This document shows, in pieces, positions 52,686-60,791 of a stretch of DNA of 64,000 nucleotides (positions are counted from its first letter, which is position 1; each line of letters opens with the position of its first letter). Source of the DNA: Azophilus sp965200465 (lineage in GTDB: Bacteria > Pseudomonadota > Gammaproteobacteria > Pseudomonadales > Azotimanducaceae). Under the pieces are notes generated by a model, which was not told the origin of the DNA, did no database searches, and saw only the letters and a list, made by a program, of their open reading frames with translations. A program made the position numbers and the translations under genes. The stretch is from assembly GCA_965200465.1 (NCBI GenBank), contig OZ241358.1, forward strand, positions 2,852,001-2,916,000. The letters are read 5' to 3'.

Positions 52686-52746
52686 CCCGCTTAAGTGCGC
52701 TGAAAGGCGCACCGTGCAAGGTTTTTTTCCGGCGAAATGCCGGTTG
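52686..52746. repeat. Dispersed ~60-bp repeat, copy 2 (inverted relative to copy 1)
   Basis: Reverse complement of 26826-26884 with its 29-30-bp core at 52705-52734. The only core difference is 7 versus 6 T/A. It lies about 120 nt upstream of the amidohydrolase start. Confidence 0.7.
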
Positions 52747-52874
52747 ACAAAGGAACGCCCTCCAAGCACACCGATGAACGGACGACTTCCCGCTGGGCCA
52801 GACCGTCAGCAAACAAACCCAAAATCCAGACAACTAACCCTTATTAGGGGATTGGGGATTAAAGCATATTAGAT

Positions 52875-52892
52875 AAGTTAATTATATAACTT
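52875..52892. promoter_or_regulatory. Inverted repeat upstream of the TonB receptor (likely MarR operator)
   Basis: AAGTTA (52875-52880), 6 nt, TAACTT (52887-52892), a perfect palindrome in an AT-rich promoter region about 190 nt before the receptor ATG. A MarR-family gene lies just downstream of the receptor. Confidence 0.55.
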
Positions 52893-53083
52893 TGTGCTAG
52901 AGTGTGTCTTGGCTAAACTTGGCAGGACTCGGCGGCCTAGCGGATGGGCAAGCATATCTGCTTGAATTTTCGGGTTATTTTTTGTTCGAGTTCACTGAAG
53001 CATTATTCGGCCGCGGCACCGGAATTGGAGAGTTTCATCGCCTTTTTAGCTTGATGCAGGGCAAGCAACTGGAGGGTTGACCA

Positions 53084-55408
53084 ATGGGCAAGCGTAATTG
53101 GTTGAAATTTCTAGCTATTTTCTTCGGCTTCGGCACAGCGCCCGGAAGCGGCGCCCAGGTGCTGGAGGAAATCGTTGTAACCGCGCAAAAGCGCGAGCAG
53201 AACCTGCAGGAAACGCCTGTGGCGGTGACGGCGTTCGCCGACGGGTATTTGGACAAGTTTCAGATCGACGACATTGAGGACATCAGCTCGCGTTCCCCCG
53301 GCGTTTCCATGCTGAGCTTCAACCGCTCGGAGTCGCACATCACGATGCGCGGCGCGTTTTCGGCCAATTCCGACCCGTTGGCGGACAGAACCTTCGGCAT
53401 ATTCGTGGATGACGTTTACTACAGCCGGGAATACGAGATGGCCCTTGACTTCGTGGACTTGGAGCGCATCGAGGTGCTGCGCGGCCCCCAAGGAACCCTG
53501 TTTGGCCGCAACGTGGTGGGCGGCGCCATCAACGTTATTACGGAGACGCCCGATGCAAACCTTCGCGGTTTGGTCGATGTTTCCTACGGCCAATACGACG
53601 GCACCGGCAACGGCATATTCGCGGTGCGCGGCAAAGCCTCCGGCCCTCTCGCCGAACAGGTTTTCGGCAGCCTGTCCTTCAAGCATGAGGACACCGGCGG
53701 CTGGTCGGAGAACGTCTTGCTGGACGACGCCGAAATGGGCGGCGGCAAGATAACCACGGTGCGTGGCAAGCTGCGTTGGGCGGGTGACGCCGCCGATGTC
53801 GTTTTGGGCGCCAATTACACGAAGGACGACGGGCAGGGCACCCCTTGGTTCCTGCTCGTTGGGGACCCCGAGCTGGACCCCGGCGTGGTCAGGAACACGG
53901 CCGATGCGACCGGCGGCAAGTTCAACGACACGGACGCAGCGCAGTTGGACACCGCCGGCCAAAACGACAAGGAGCTTTACGGCTTGGACTTGCATGTCGA
54001 TTGGGACTTGCCGCTGCTGGGCGGCTCGACCTTGACCTCCATTACCGCTTGGCGGCGTTCCACGGCGAATTTCTTGAACGACGACTTGGCCTCGACCAGC
54101 AGCGGCGTCAACTTCCTGTTTTCGGCGGACAACAAGCATAAGCAGTTCACCCAAGAGGTGCGTCTGGCCGGGGAGACGGAGCGGCTGAACTGGATGGTTG
54201 GCGCCTACTACCTCTCTTCGGACGGTTACTTCGACCAGCTGTTCGACGTCAATTTCGGGCTGTCCGGGTCCGGCTTGAACTTCCTGCTGTCGAACGGGCT
54301 TTTGGGCAACCCGCCGCCCTATCCGCCCTTCCCCTTGGGCATCGACGGCTTCTTCGGCTTCAATGACGACCTGCGCCAGGAAGGCACGGTCAAGTCCTTC
54401 GCCCTGTTCACCCACAACACCTACGCCCTGAACGATTGGCTGAACCTGACCGCCGGGCTGCGCTGGACCAAGGACAGGAAATCGGGCCAGGTCAACAATG
54501 CGGGCAACCCCTTCCCCAGCGGCATCTTCATCATCGAAAACCACAACATGGATTTCGGCGAATCCTGGCAGGCCTGGACGCCGAAATTCATTTTGGACGG
54601 CACCTTTGATGATGTCGGCCCCTTCGACACCCTGTTTGCGTACGCCTCGGTTGCCAAGGGCTTCAAGTCCGGCGGGTTCGTCAGCAGCGTGACCGCCGAG
54701 GCGTCCAGCACACCGATTGAACCGGAGATTGTGTGGAGTTACGAAGGCGGCCTGAAGTCCGTGTTTTGGCGGGAGCGTGCGCACCTGAACCTGACCTACT
54801 ACCGTGCCGACTACAAGGATCTGCAGACGACCATCATCCCCACGGGCGGCCGGTCGTTTCTTACTGTGAACGCCGGCAAGGCCAAGGTTGACGGCATTGA
54901 GTTGGAGGCCATGGCGCTGCTCACCGAGCAACTGCTGTTCAACTTCAGCTACGCTTGGACCGATGCGCGGTTCACCAGCTTCGTCATTCCGCCGGATCGG
55001 GACTTCACAGGCAACCGCGTGGCGCAGTCGCCGAAGCACTCCTGGACCGCGGACCTAAGCTACACCGCCCAAGTGGGGCCGGGGGAGGCGCAACTGTCGC
55101 TGAACTACGCCTTCCGCGGGGACTCCTACTTTGACGCGGACAACGCCTCGTTGGCGTCAATCGTCGATGACACCGATTTCGGGCAGCTAAACATGACGGC
55201 ATCCTACAGTTGGGAGGATTGGCGGGTCAGCCTTTGGGGCAAGAATCTCAACGATGACCGGGCGGTTTACAACGGCCTGACGGTCTTTGGCCAGTTCAGC
55301 CAGTTGAGCCCCACGGAGGTGCAGGCGGGCGAGCCCTTCATTTCCGGCGTCGTCAGTCCGGGACGCTCCTACGGCCTGACGGTCAGGAGGAGCTGGGGGG
55401 ATTACTGA
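53084..55408 (+). CDS. TonB-dependent outer-membrane receptor
   Basis: 774 residues. ATG at 53084 after GGAGGG. Signal peptide, then LEEIVVTAQKREQNLQETPVAVTAF and VDLERIEVLRGPQGTLFGRNVVGGAINVITETP (plug), then a beta-barrel ending GRSYGLTVRRSWGDY. Similar class to the receptor at 10199. Likely imports the substrate handled by the metallo-beta-lactamase proteins, transporter and amidohydrolase that follow. Its last 26 bases overlap the marR gene on the opposite strand. Confidence 0.93.
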   Translation: MGKRNWLKFLAIFFGFGTAPGSGAQVLEEIVVTAQKREQNLQETPVAVTAFADGYLDKFQIDDIEDISSRSPGVSMLSFNRSESHITMRGAFSANSDPLADRTFGIFVDDVYYSREYEMALDFVDLERIEVLRGPQGTLFGRNVVGGAINVITETPDANLRGLVDVSYGQYDGTGNGIFAVRGKASGPLAEQVFGSLSFKHEDTGGWSENVLLDDAEMGGGKITTVRGKLRWAGDAADVVLGANYTKDDGQGTPWFLLVGDPELDPGVVRNTADATGGKFNDTDAAQLDTAGQNDKELYGLDLHVDWDLPLLGGSTLTSITAWRRSTANFLNDDLASTSSGVNFLFSADNKHKQFTQEVRLAGETERLNWMVGAYYLSSDGYFDQLFDVNFGLSGSGLNFLLSNGLLGNPPPYPPFPLGIDGFFGFNDDLRQEGTVKSFALFTHNTYALNDWLNLTAGLRWTKDRKSGQVNNAGNPFPSGIFIIENHNMDFGESWQAWTPKFILDGTFDDVGPFDTLFAYASVAKGFKSGGFVSSVTAEASSTPIEPEIVWSYEGGLKSVFWRERAHLNLTYYRADYKDLQTTIIPTGGRSFLTVNAGKAKVDGIELEAMALLTEQLLFNFSYAWTDARFTSFVIPPDRDFTGNRVAQSPKHSWTADLSYTAQVGPGEAQLSLNYAFRGDSYFDADNASLASIVDDTDFGQLNMTASYSWEDWRVSLWGKNLNDDRAVYNGLTVFGQFSQLSPTEVQAGEPFISGVVSPGRSYGLTVRRSWGDY

Positions 55409-55937
55409 GGCCGTTCTTCAATTCCAGCAACGCTCGTTCGGTGCGGGTGCGGATGGCCTCAACCTGCTTCACCAACTGTTGGAACTCCTGCCCGGAAAAC
55501 TCCCCAAACATCGTTTGGTCCATGCGTCGCCGGATGTCGTAGAAGGCGTTGGCCTTGTCAATGGCCTGCGGGGTCAGGGACAGCAAAACGATCCGCTTGT
55601 CTTTCTGCGACGGCCGGCGGCGCAGGTGGCCGCTTTTTTCCATCAGCTTGGACTGGGCGGTGACGAAGGTGGATTTGACGTGCAGCTTGTTGGCTATTTC
55701 GCCCACTGAAACTCCTTCTCCTGCGTCCAGATAGTCCGTGGCGGTGAGGATGTTCCACTGCGGGCCGGTGATGCCGGCCATGCCGGCCCAAAGGGTGCGA
55801 ATGCTCCCCAAATGGCTGGCAATGGAAAAAAAATCCCAAATGAGGGTCAGCAGCAGCTGACCGGCCTCGTCGGAGGACAGACCCGGGATGGAGATGATCG
55901 GCGGGTGCGGCTTCAGTTCCGACTTTTTCTTGACCAT
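55383..55937 (-). CDS. MarR-family transcriptional regulator
   Basis: 184 residues. Winged helix: GITGPQWNILTATDYLDAGE, VSVGEIANKLHVKSTFVTAQ, SKLMEKSGHLRRRPSQKDKR then IVLLSLT for the wing. Helical dimerisation ends are present. It should control the flanking genes; palindromes at 52875 and 62901 are candidate operators. The 3' end overlaps that of the receptor gene by 26 nt, so the two transcripts are complementary at their ends. Confidence 0.9.
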   Translation of the reverse strand: MVKKKSELKPHPPIISIPGLSSDEAGQLLLTLIWDFFSIASHLGSIRTLWAGMAGITGPQWNILTATDYLDAGEGVSVGEIANKLHVKSTFVTAQSKLMEKSGHLRRRPSQKDKRIVLLSLTPQAIDKANAFYDIRRRMDQTMFGEFSGQEFQQLVKQVEAIRTRTERALLELKNGLSNPPSSS

Positions 55938-55980
55938 TTCAATCAGGCCCTGTCCATCAGCGAATTGACCCGCATGCGTC

Positions 55981-57852
55981 TTAGTAGCCGTCCACCGCCA
56001 AGTGCGCCTTGAACTCCTGATAGGTGACCGATGGGAACCCGTGGGAGGGGGCTAGCAGTTTGACCGGCAAGCCCCGCTCGCGGATGCCCCTATCGAGGTC
56101 AACGCCGCCCATGGGGGTTTTGTCCGGTATGTCCTCACCAGGGGAATACAGGTCGCCGTTGAAAAGAATCCGCTCCTTCTCCACCCACACCATGACCATG
56201 TCGGTGGTGTGCCGGTTCCTTAGCGGATAGACCGCCACTGATCGCAGGGAATCTTCAATGCGGTAAGCGCCGTCACCCGGGACTTTCTCCATTCTAGCAG
56301 CAACCGGCTTGCGGTCGTAGGCGTCCGGCAGAATCTTGGACCTTGGCCGCTCAAACAAGCGCCGATAATGGCCCTCCGCTAGTTCGTGGGCCACCAAGAC
56401 CGCACCGGCCGCCACATAGGGGCGCACGCCGCCGACATGATCCACATGGAAATGGGTCAACACCACATGGCTTAGGGGCTTGCCGGGAATGTTTTGGGCG
56501 ATCCATTCGATGATGGCCTCCCCTCGCAAGTCATGGTAGCCCGGCTCGACCACGACGACGCCGGCCGATTGCTCCACCACCAAGGTTCTCAAGTTGTCAT
56601 TCGGCACGACGCTCAGCGAATGGACGCCGGAGCTCAGTTCGGTGGGAATGATCCGGGGCTTGGCCGTCGGCTTTGGCGAACCGGCATGGGTAATGCCTTG
56701 GATCCATTGGCTTAGGGCGCGGCCCCGGTGGGCCAGCGCCGCATCGTAGGTGGCTTCCACGCCTTCGGGTTGGGCGAAGGTCGCCGGGTCGAAATCCGGG
56801 TTCACCGCTATTTCGGAACGCCGCACCTCCAAGCTAGGGGCACCGGCGATCGACAGCATGACGTGCATTGGGAAGTGGCGGCCGTCGATCTCCCGCCAAT
56901 CGTTGTAGGCGGCCTCCAGCGGCACGTCGCCGTAGTATAGATCGTGCTCCATGGTGGCCAGCTTTTCGATGCGGCCGGTTTCGCCGTGAACTTGCAGCCT
57001 GATGGGGTAAACGGCTTCCTCAATGACCAGGGGATGGTGCCGCACGTCGTCCAATTGGGCGGCGGCCCGCCAGCGCAGGAACCAGTTGGAGTCCAAGTAG
57101 TAGTTGCCGCCGGTTGACAATTCCAGGAAATGGCCGCCTTGCAGGCGGCGCACCCAGCTGTCGTGTACCAGCAATGTGCGCTGCTGCTGGCTTTCGTCAA
57201 GATAGAGCGTTATGGGGAAGACTTGGTCGTCGTCCAGCTGCAGGCCGGCGGGGCTGTTCTCCGCGCTGGGCGGCCGCAGCAGCGAGGGGTCCGCCAAGGC
57301 TTCCTGCAGGATGAGATGCGGGTTCAGCAAGCGTTCCGTCTTCAGGGTGATGGCCCAACGGTCTGGCGTCATGGCCTGTCGGCCGGCCTCCGCCTGCGCC
57401 GACTTGTCGTAGTAGAAGTCCCTGCCCAGGATGTAGCCGGCATTGCCCAGCACCAACTCCGTGACGTTGCGCGGCATGCGATACAGGTTGGTGTGCGCGT
57501 AGTCCAGCCGCAGCCGCTTGCCGGCGATGTCGTGCAGCACCCGCGCATCCGAGACCGTAGCGCGCACCAAGCCGGAACCCGGCTCCAGCCCCATGCCCAG
57601 TTCGTACCGGTCCCGCGTCTCCCGCATGGAGAAACCGGCGAGGCTTTGCAGGGCTTCGCGTCCGCCAACGCCGGCAACGGCCATCTGCAAAACAGCCTGT
57701 GGGGCGATGTCTGTCGCCGCCTCCGGCGTTCGGCCTTCAGCGGTTGGACTGGAATCGCCGGCGTTGTCAACGCAAGCCGCCAATATGCAAGAAAGAGCAG
57801 CCGCTAGGATGGGCTTCGGCGCAAGGTTCGGGGCGACATTCGATTTCGACAT
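55981..57852 (-). CDS. Metallo-beta-lactamase-fold lipoprotein (paralogue 1)
   Basis: 623 residues. ATG at 57852 after a perfect GGAGGT. Lipobox LAAC near residue 26. N-terminal region of ~400 residues of LolA-like/beta-strand character (YGDVPLEAAYNDWREIDGRH, FPMHV), then a metallo-beta-lactamase domain: VVLTHFHVDHVGGVRPYV, VAHELAE (third His), RHTTDM and FNGDLYSPG (Asp), LLAPSHGFP (His). It is a paralogue of 60788-62713, with the same order of segments. A hydrolase anchored in the outer membrane or periplasm; the substrate is not known. Confidence 0.88.
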   Translation of the reverse strand: MSKSNVAPNLAPKPILAAALSCILAACVDNAGDSSPTAEGRTPEAATDIAPQAVLQMAVAGVGGREALQSLAGFSMRETRDRYELGMGLEPGSGLVRATVSDARVLHDIAGKRLRLDYAHTNLYRMPRNVTELVLGNAGYILGRDFYYDKSAQAEAGRQAMTPDRWAITLKTERLLNPHLILQEALADPSLLRPPSAENSPAGLQLDDDQVFPITLYLDESQQQRTLLVHDSWVRRLQGGHFLELSTGGNYYLDSNWFLRWRAAAQLDDVRHHPLVIEEAVYPIRLQVHGETGRIEKLATMEHDLYYGDVPLEAAYNDWREIDGRHFPMHVMLSIAGAPSLEVRRSEIAVNPDFDPATFAQPEGVEATYDAALAHRGRALSQWIQGITHAGSPKPTAKPRIIPTELSSGVHSLSVVPNDNLRTLVVEQSAGVVVVEPGYHDLRGEAIIEWIAQNIPGKPLSHVVLTHFHVDHVGGVRPYVAAGAVLVAHELAEGHYRRLFERPRSKILPDAYDRKPVAARMEKVPGDGAYRIEDSLRSVAVYPLRNRHTTDMVMVWVEKERILFNGDLYSPGEDIPDKTPMGGVDLDRGIRERGLPVKLLAPSHGFPSVTYQEFKAHLAVDGY

Positions 57853-57908
57853 GATTACCTCCAATTGGTTGACCCGCATCGTCAAAGAACCGTCTTCGGT
57901 GGCGGCGT

Positions 57909-59237
57909 TCAGAAGGCTTCGGCGCGAAGCAGCTTGTGGGTTAAGGGATAGGCCGTGATCAGCACCGCGGCGAGGGCGTACAACGCGGCTGGCGCTGCCC
58001 CGATGGCCAGCCTTATGCCGGTCAGGGCGCTTGCCGGCTGAACGGCGTCGCCGGTTGTGGATTCGATGTATCCAGTGGCCCCTAGGAGTGCGCCGGTGAG
58101 CAGTCCGCCGAGCGCCAAGCCGGTCTTCTCAAAGGCCGTCATGCAGCCGGCGAAGATGCCTCCCCGCTGAACGCCGGACTGCGTGTGGTCCCATTGGATG
58201 ATGTCCGGCAGCATGGCCCAGCAGGCCACTTGGCTGCCGCCGAAGCCGATGCCCAGGAGAACGGTGATCCACAGCAGAGCCGACAGTTCCCCTTGGCCCA
58301 GAAACAGGGCGCAGGACGTCAGTGCCATCAGCCCAAGGGCCGCGGCCAGAACCAAGTGCTTCTCCCAGCGCCGGGCCGCCAAGGTCCAGAAGGGGATGGA
58401 GGCGAGAGCCGGCAGGTTCACCGACAGCCAAACCGTGCTGAGAATTTCGTCTTGGCCCAGAATGTTGCCGGCGTAGTAGGGAATGGACGCAACGAAGCAG
58501 CCGAAGCCGCCTAGGTAGGCGATGAAGCTGAGCATGAAGATGCGGAACGGCCGGTTGCCCAGCGCCACTTTGAACTGCTCGATGATGGGCAGGGAGGTTG
58601 TTTTCTCTTCAATGAGCCGCGCCTTGCGCGTGCCGAAGAAGGCGAAGACGAAGGCGGCGCCGCAGATGCAGCCGATGACCATGGACATCAGGGAGTAGCC
58701 GGCCTGCCCGCCGCCGCCCAAGGCGATCAACTGCGGGGCCAGAGCGCCGCCCAGCAGACCGCCGCAGAAGGAAAACGCCGCCCGGCAAGACATCAGCTTG
58801 GTCCTTTCGTGAGGGTCGGAACTGAGTTCGGCGGGCAGGGCGTAGTAGGGCACCATGAAGATGGTGACCCCCAGTTGCATGAGGACGTAGAAGCCCACCA
58901 CATAGGCCAGCCGGGCGGGGATGGACTCGAAGTCCGGGCAGTTGAACAAGAGCGCCAACGCCAAGCCCGTCACCAGCGCCCCCAGCAGAAAATAGGGCCG
59001 CCGCCGGCCCCAGCGGGATTGGGTGCGGTCGCTGATCAGCCCCATGAGGGGGTCGGTCGCCACATCGAGCAATCTTGGGGCGACCAAGGCGGCGCCGGCC
59101 AACGCGGCGGAGATGGCCAGGGTGTCCGTCATGTAAACCAACAGCAGCAGGTTGGGAATTTGCAACGACAGGGCCGTGCCGGTGCCGGCGAAGCCGAAGC
59201 CGAGGTAGGGCGGGCTGTTCTTGGCGGCGTTGGGCAT
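57909..59237 (-). CDS. MFS transporter, GPH (MelB-like) family
   Basis: 442 residues with about 12 hydrophobic segments. The GPH signature DVATDPLMGLISDRTQSRWG followed by RRRPYFLLGA lies between TM2 and TM3, and VPYYALPAELSSDPHERTKL between TM4 and TM5. It would import sugars or other organic compounds by cation symport across the inner membrane. It lies between the two metallo-beta-lactamase lipoprotein genes on the same strand. Confidence 0.9.
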   Translation of the reverse strand: MPNAAKNSPPYLGFGFAGTGTALSLQIPNLLLLVYMTDTLAISAALAGAALVAPRLLDVATDPLMGLISDRTQSRWGRRRPYFLLGALVTGLALALLFNCPDFESIPARLAYVVGFYVLMQLGVTIFMVPYYALPAELSSDPHERTKLMSCRAAFSFCGGLLGGALAPQLIALGGGGQAGYSLMSMVIGCICGAAFVFAFFGTRKARLIEEKTTSLPIIEQFKVALGNRPFRIFMLSFIAYLGGFGCFVASIPYYAGNILGQDEILSTVWLSVNLPALASIPFWTLAARRWEKHLVLAAALGLMALTSCALFLGQGELSALLWITVLLGIGFGGSQVACWAMLPDIIQWDHTQSGVQRGGIFAGCMTAFEKTGLALGGLLTGALLGATGYIESTTGDAVQPASALTGIRLAIGAAPAALYALAAVLITAYPLTHKLLRAEAF

Positions 59238-59252
59238 GAGCGCGGCGGCCGG

Positions 59253-60791
59253 CTAAAGGCGCGAATTGTGTTGGTAGTAGGGCGTCCATTGCCGGCGGTC
59301 GCGCCAGCCTTCATAGAAGCCCCTAAGGTGCGGAAGCAGCTTGGCGCCCAGTTCGCCGCGCTGTCGTTCATCAGGACTCAAGGGCGGGCGCAGGGAGTCG
59401 GCCAGTTCGGCGAGAACTGCCTGCTTATCGACCTTTGTGAATCGGCCGTCCTTAAGGATGGCCTCCCCGGCCACCAGCACCGTCTTGACGTTGGCCGATT
59501 TGGCCCGGCGCAAGACCGCATCCAAGGGCGGCGTGTCCTCATGCAGGTAGGGGAAGGCGATTTCCTCCCAGTCCATCAGGACCAGGTCCGCCGCCCGGCC
59601 CGGCGCCAAAACGCCGATGCTCGCCCCGAAGCCGGTTGTGAGGGCGCCGTTTTCGGTGGCCATCTGAAACACTTCGGGCGCGGTGGGGACAACCGCATCC
59701 ATGCCCGGCGTTCTGTGCAGATCCAGCACCAGCCGCATTTCCTGCAGCATGTCCCGATCGTCGTTGATGCCGGCCTCGTCGATGCCGATGGCCACCCGCA
59801 CGCCCTTGGCGGTGAACTGCTGCAGCGGGGCGATGCCGCTGCGCAGGCGCAGATTGGAGCTGGGATTGGTGCAGATCATCGTGCCGGTTGCGGCGGCCAA
59901 GTCGATGTCCTCCTCGTTCAGCCACACCCCGTGCCCCAGGGTGAGATGCGGCCCCAGAAAACCCACTTGGTGCAGGTGGCCGACCGCCGAGCCGCCGGTG
60001 CGCCGCCGGGCGTATTCCCTTTGGTAGGGGGTCTCGTCGAGGTGCATGTGCAGGCCGACCTCGTACTTCAGGGCATGTTCGTGCAGCTTGTGCAGCAACT
60101 CGTCGGAGCACCAATGCAGGTTTGCCGGGGCCAGTTGTATGCGGATGCGCTCTGACCCGTTCCAACGCTCCCACAATTCGGCAAACACCGAAAACACCTC
60201 GTCAACGGGCATGGACACCGCCTCCAACAAGGCGGCCAACTCGCTGCCCACCGCCGGCGGCAGGGAGCGGATGAAGCGCTCGTCCGAATCGAGCACGAAG
60301 CGGTTTTGGTCCGGCATCGAGAAGGAGTAGGACGCCCTCATGCCAATGGCTTGATAGGCCCTTAGGATCTGCTCGGCCCGCGTGATCACATCCGGCACGC
60401 CGCCGCCCAGCCAGCCGTGCAGGTGCTGCACCGTGGTCACGCCGGATTCAACGAGCTCGAACGCGGAATAGAGGGTGTCCAGATGGCGGTCAACGAACCG
60501 GGCGCCCATGCGACTGGCGATCCACAATTCCAGGTTGTGGTCCGGCGACCCCAACTGAAACGGCGTCAGCCCGATGTGGTGGTGGCTGTTGACGAACCCC
60601 GGCAGCACGATGTGCCCAGGGGAGCCCAGCAGCTCGTCGGCTTGATGCTTGGCCGCCAATTCCCGATAGGGGCCGACTTCAACGATGCGGCCGTCCTTCT
60701 GGAAAACGGCGCCGTCATCGATCACCTGCGCATCGGTGCGACTAGTCGCCTTGCAGACGACGTGCTTGCCGCGAATGAGGGAGGAACTCAT
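59253..60791 (-). CDS. Amidohydrolase (ATZ/TRZ/cytosine-deaminase type)
   Basis: 512 residues. Metal-site motifs: LPGFVNSHHHIGLTP (H-x-H), GLHMHLDETPYQ (His), LTLGHGVWLNEED (His) and VRVAIGIDEAGIND (Asp). Deaminates or dechlorinates heteroaromatic or amino substrates in general. The ATG overlaps the upstream stop by 4 nt (ATGA), so it is coupled to the second metallo-beta-lactamase lipoprotein. Confidence 0.9.
   Translation of the reverse strand: MSSSLIRGKHVVCKATSRTDAQVIDDGAVFQKDGRIVEVGPYRELAAKHQADELLGSPGHIVLPGFVNSHHHIGLTPFQLGSPDHNLELWIASRMGARFVDRHLDTLYSAFELVESGVTTVQHLHGWLGGGVPDVITRAEQILRAYQAIGMRASYSFSMPDQNRFVLDSDERFIRSLPPAVGSELAALLEAVSMPVDEVFSVFAELWERWNGSERIRIQLAPANLHWCSDELLHKLHEHALKYEVGLHMHLDETPYQREYARRRTGGSAVGHLHQVGFLGPHLTLGHGVWLNEEDIDLAAATGTMICTNPSSNLRLRSGIAPLQQFTAKGVRVAIGIDEAGINDDRDMLQEMRLVLDLHRTPGMDAVVPTAPEVFQMATENGALTTGFGASIGVLAPGRAADLVLMDWEEIAFPYLHEDTPPLDAVLRRAKSANVKTVLVAGEAILKDGRFTKVDKQAVLAELADSLRPPLSPDERQRGELGAKLLPHLRGFYEGWRDRRQWTPYYQHNSRL

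Larger units (their letters stand above)
52585..53083. other. 499-bp AT-rich intergenic region, promoters for amidohydrolase and TonB receptor
   Basis: No gene seen. The left part holds dispersed repeat copy 2 (52686-52746). The middle (52840-52900) is strongly AT-rich with an inverted repeat. The right part leads to the GGAGGG ribosome binding site of the receptor at 53072-53077. Divergent transcription is expected from here. Confidence 0.7.

Noticed and set aside
53111..55039. A 642-codon minus-strand open frame
   Set aside because: Antisense to the TonB receptor, rich in His, Gly and Val as such shadows are.
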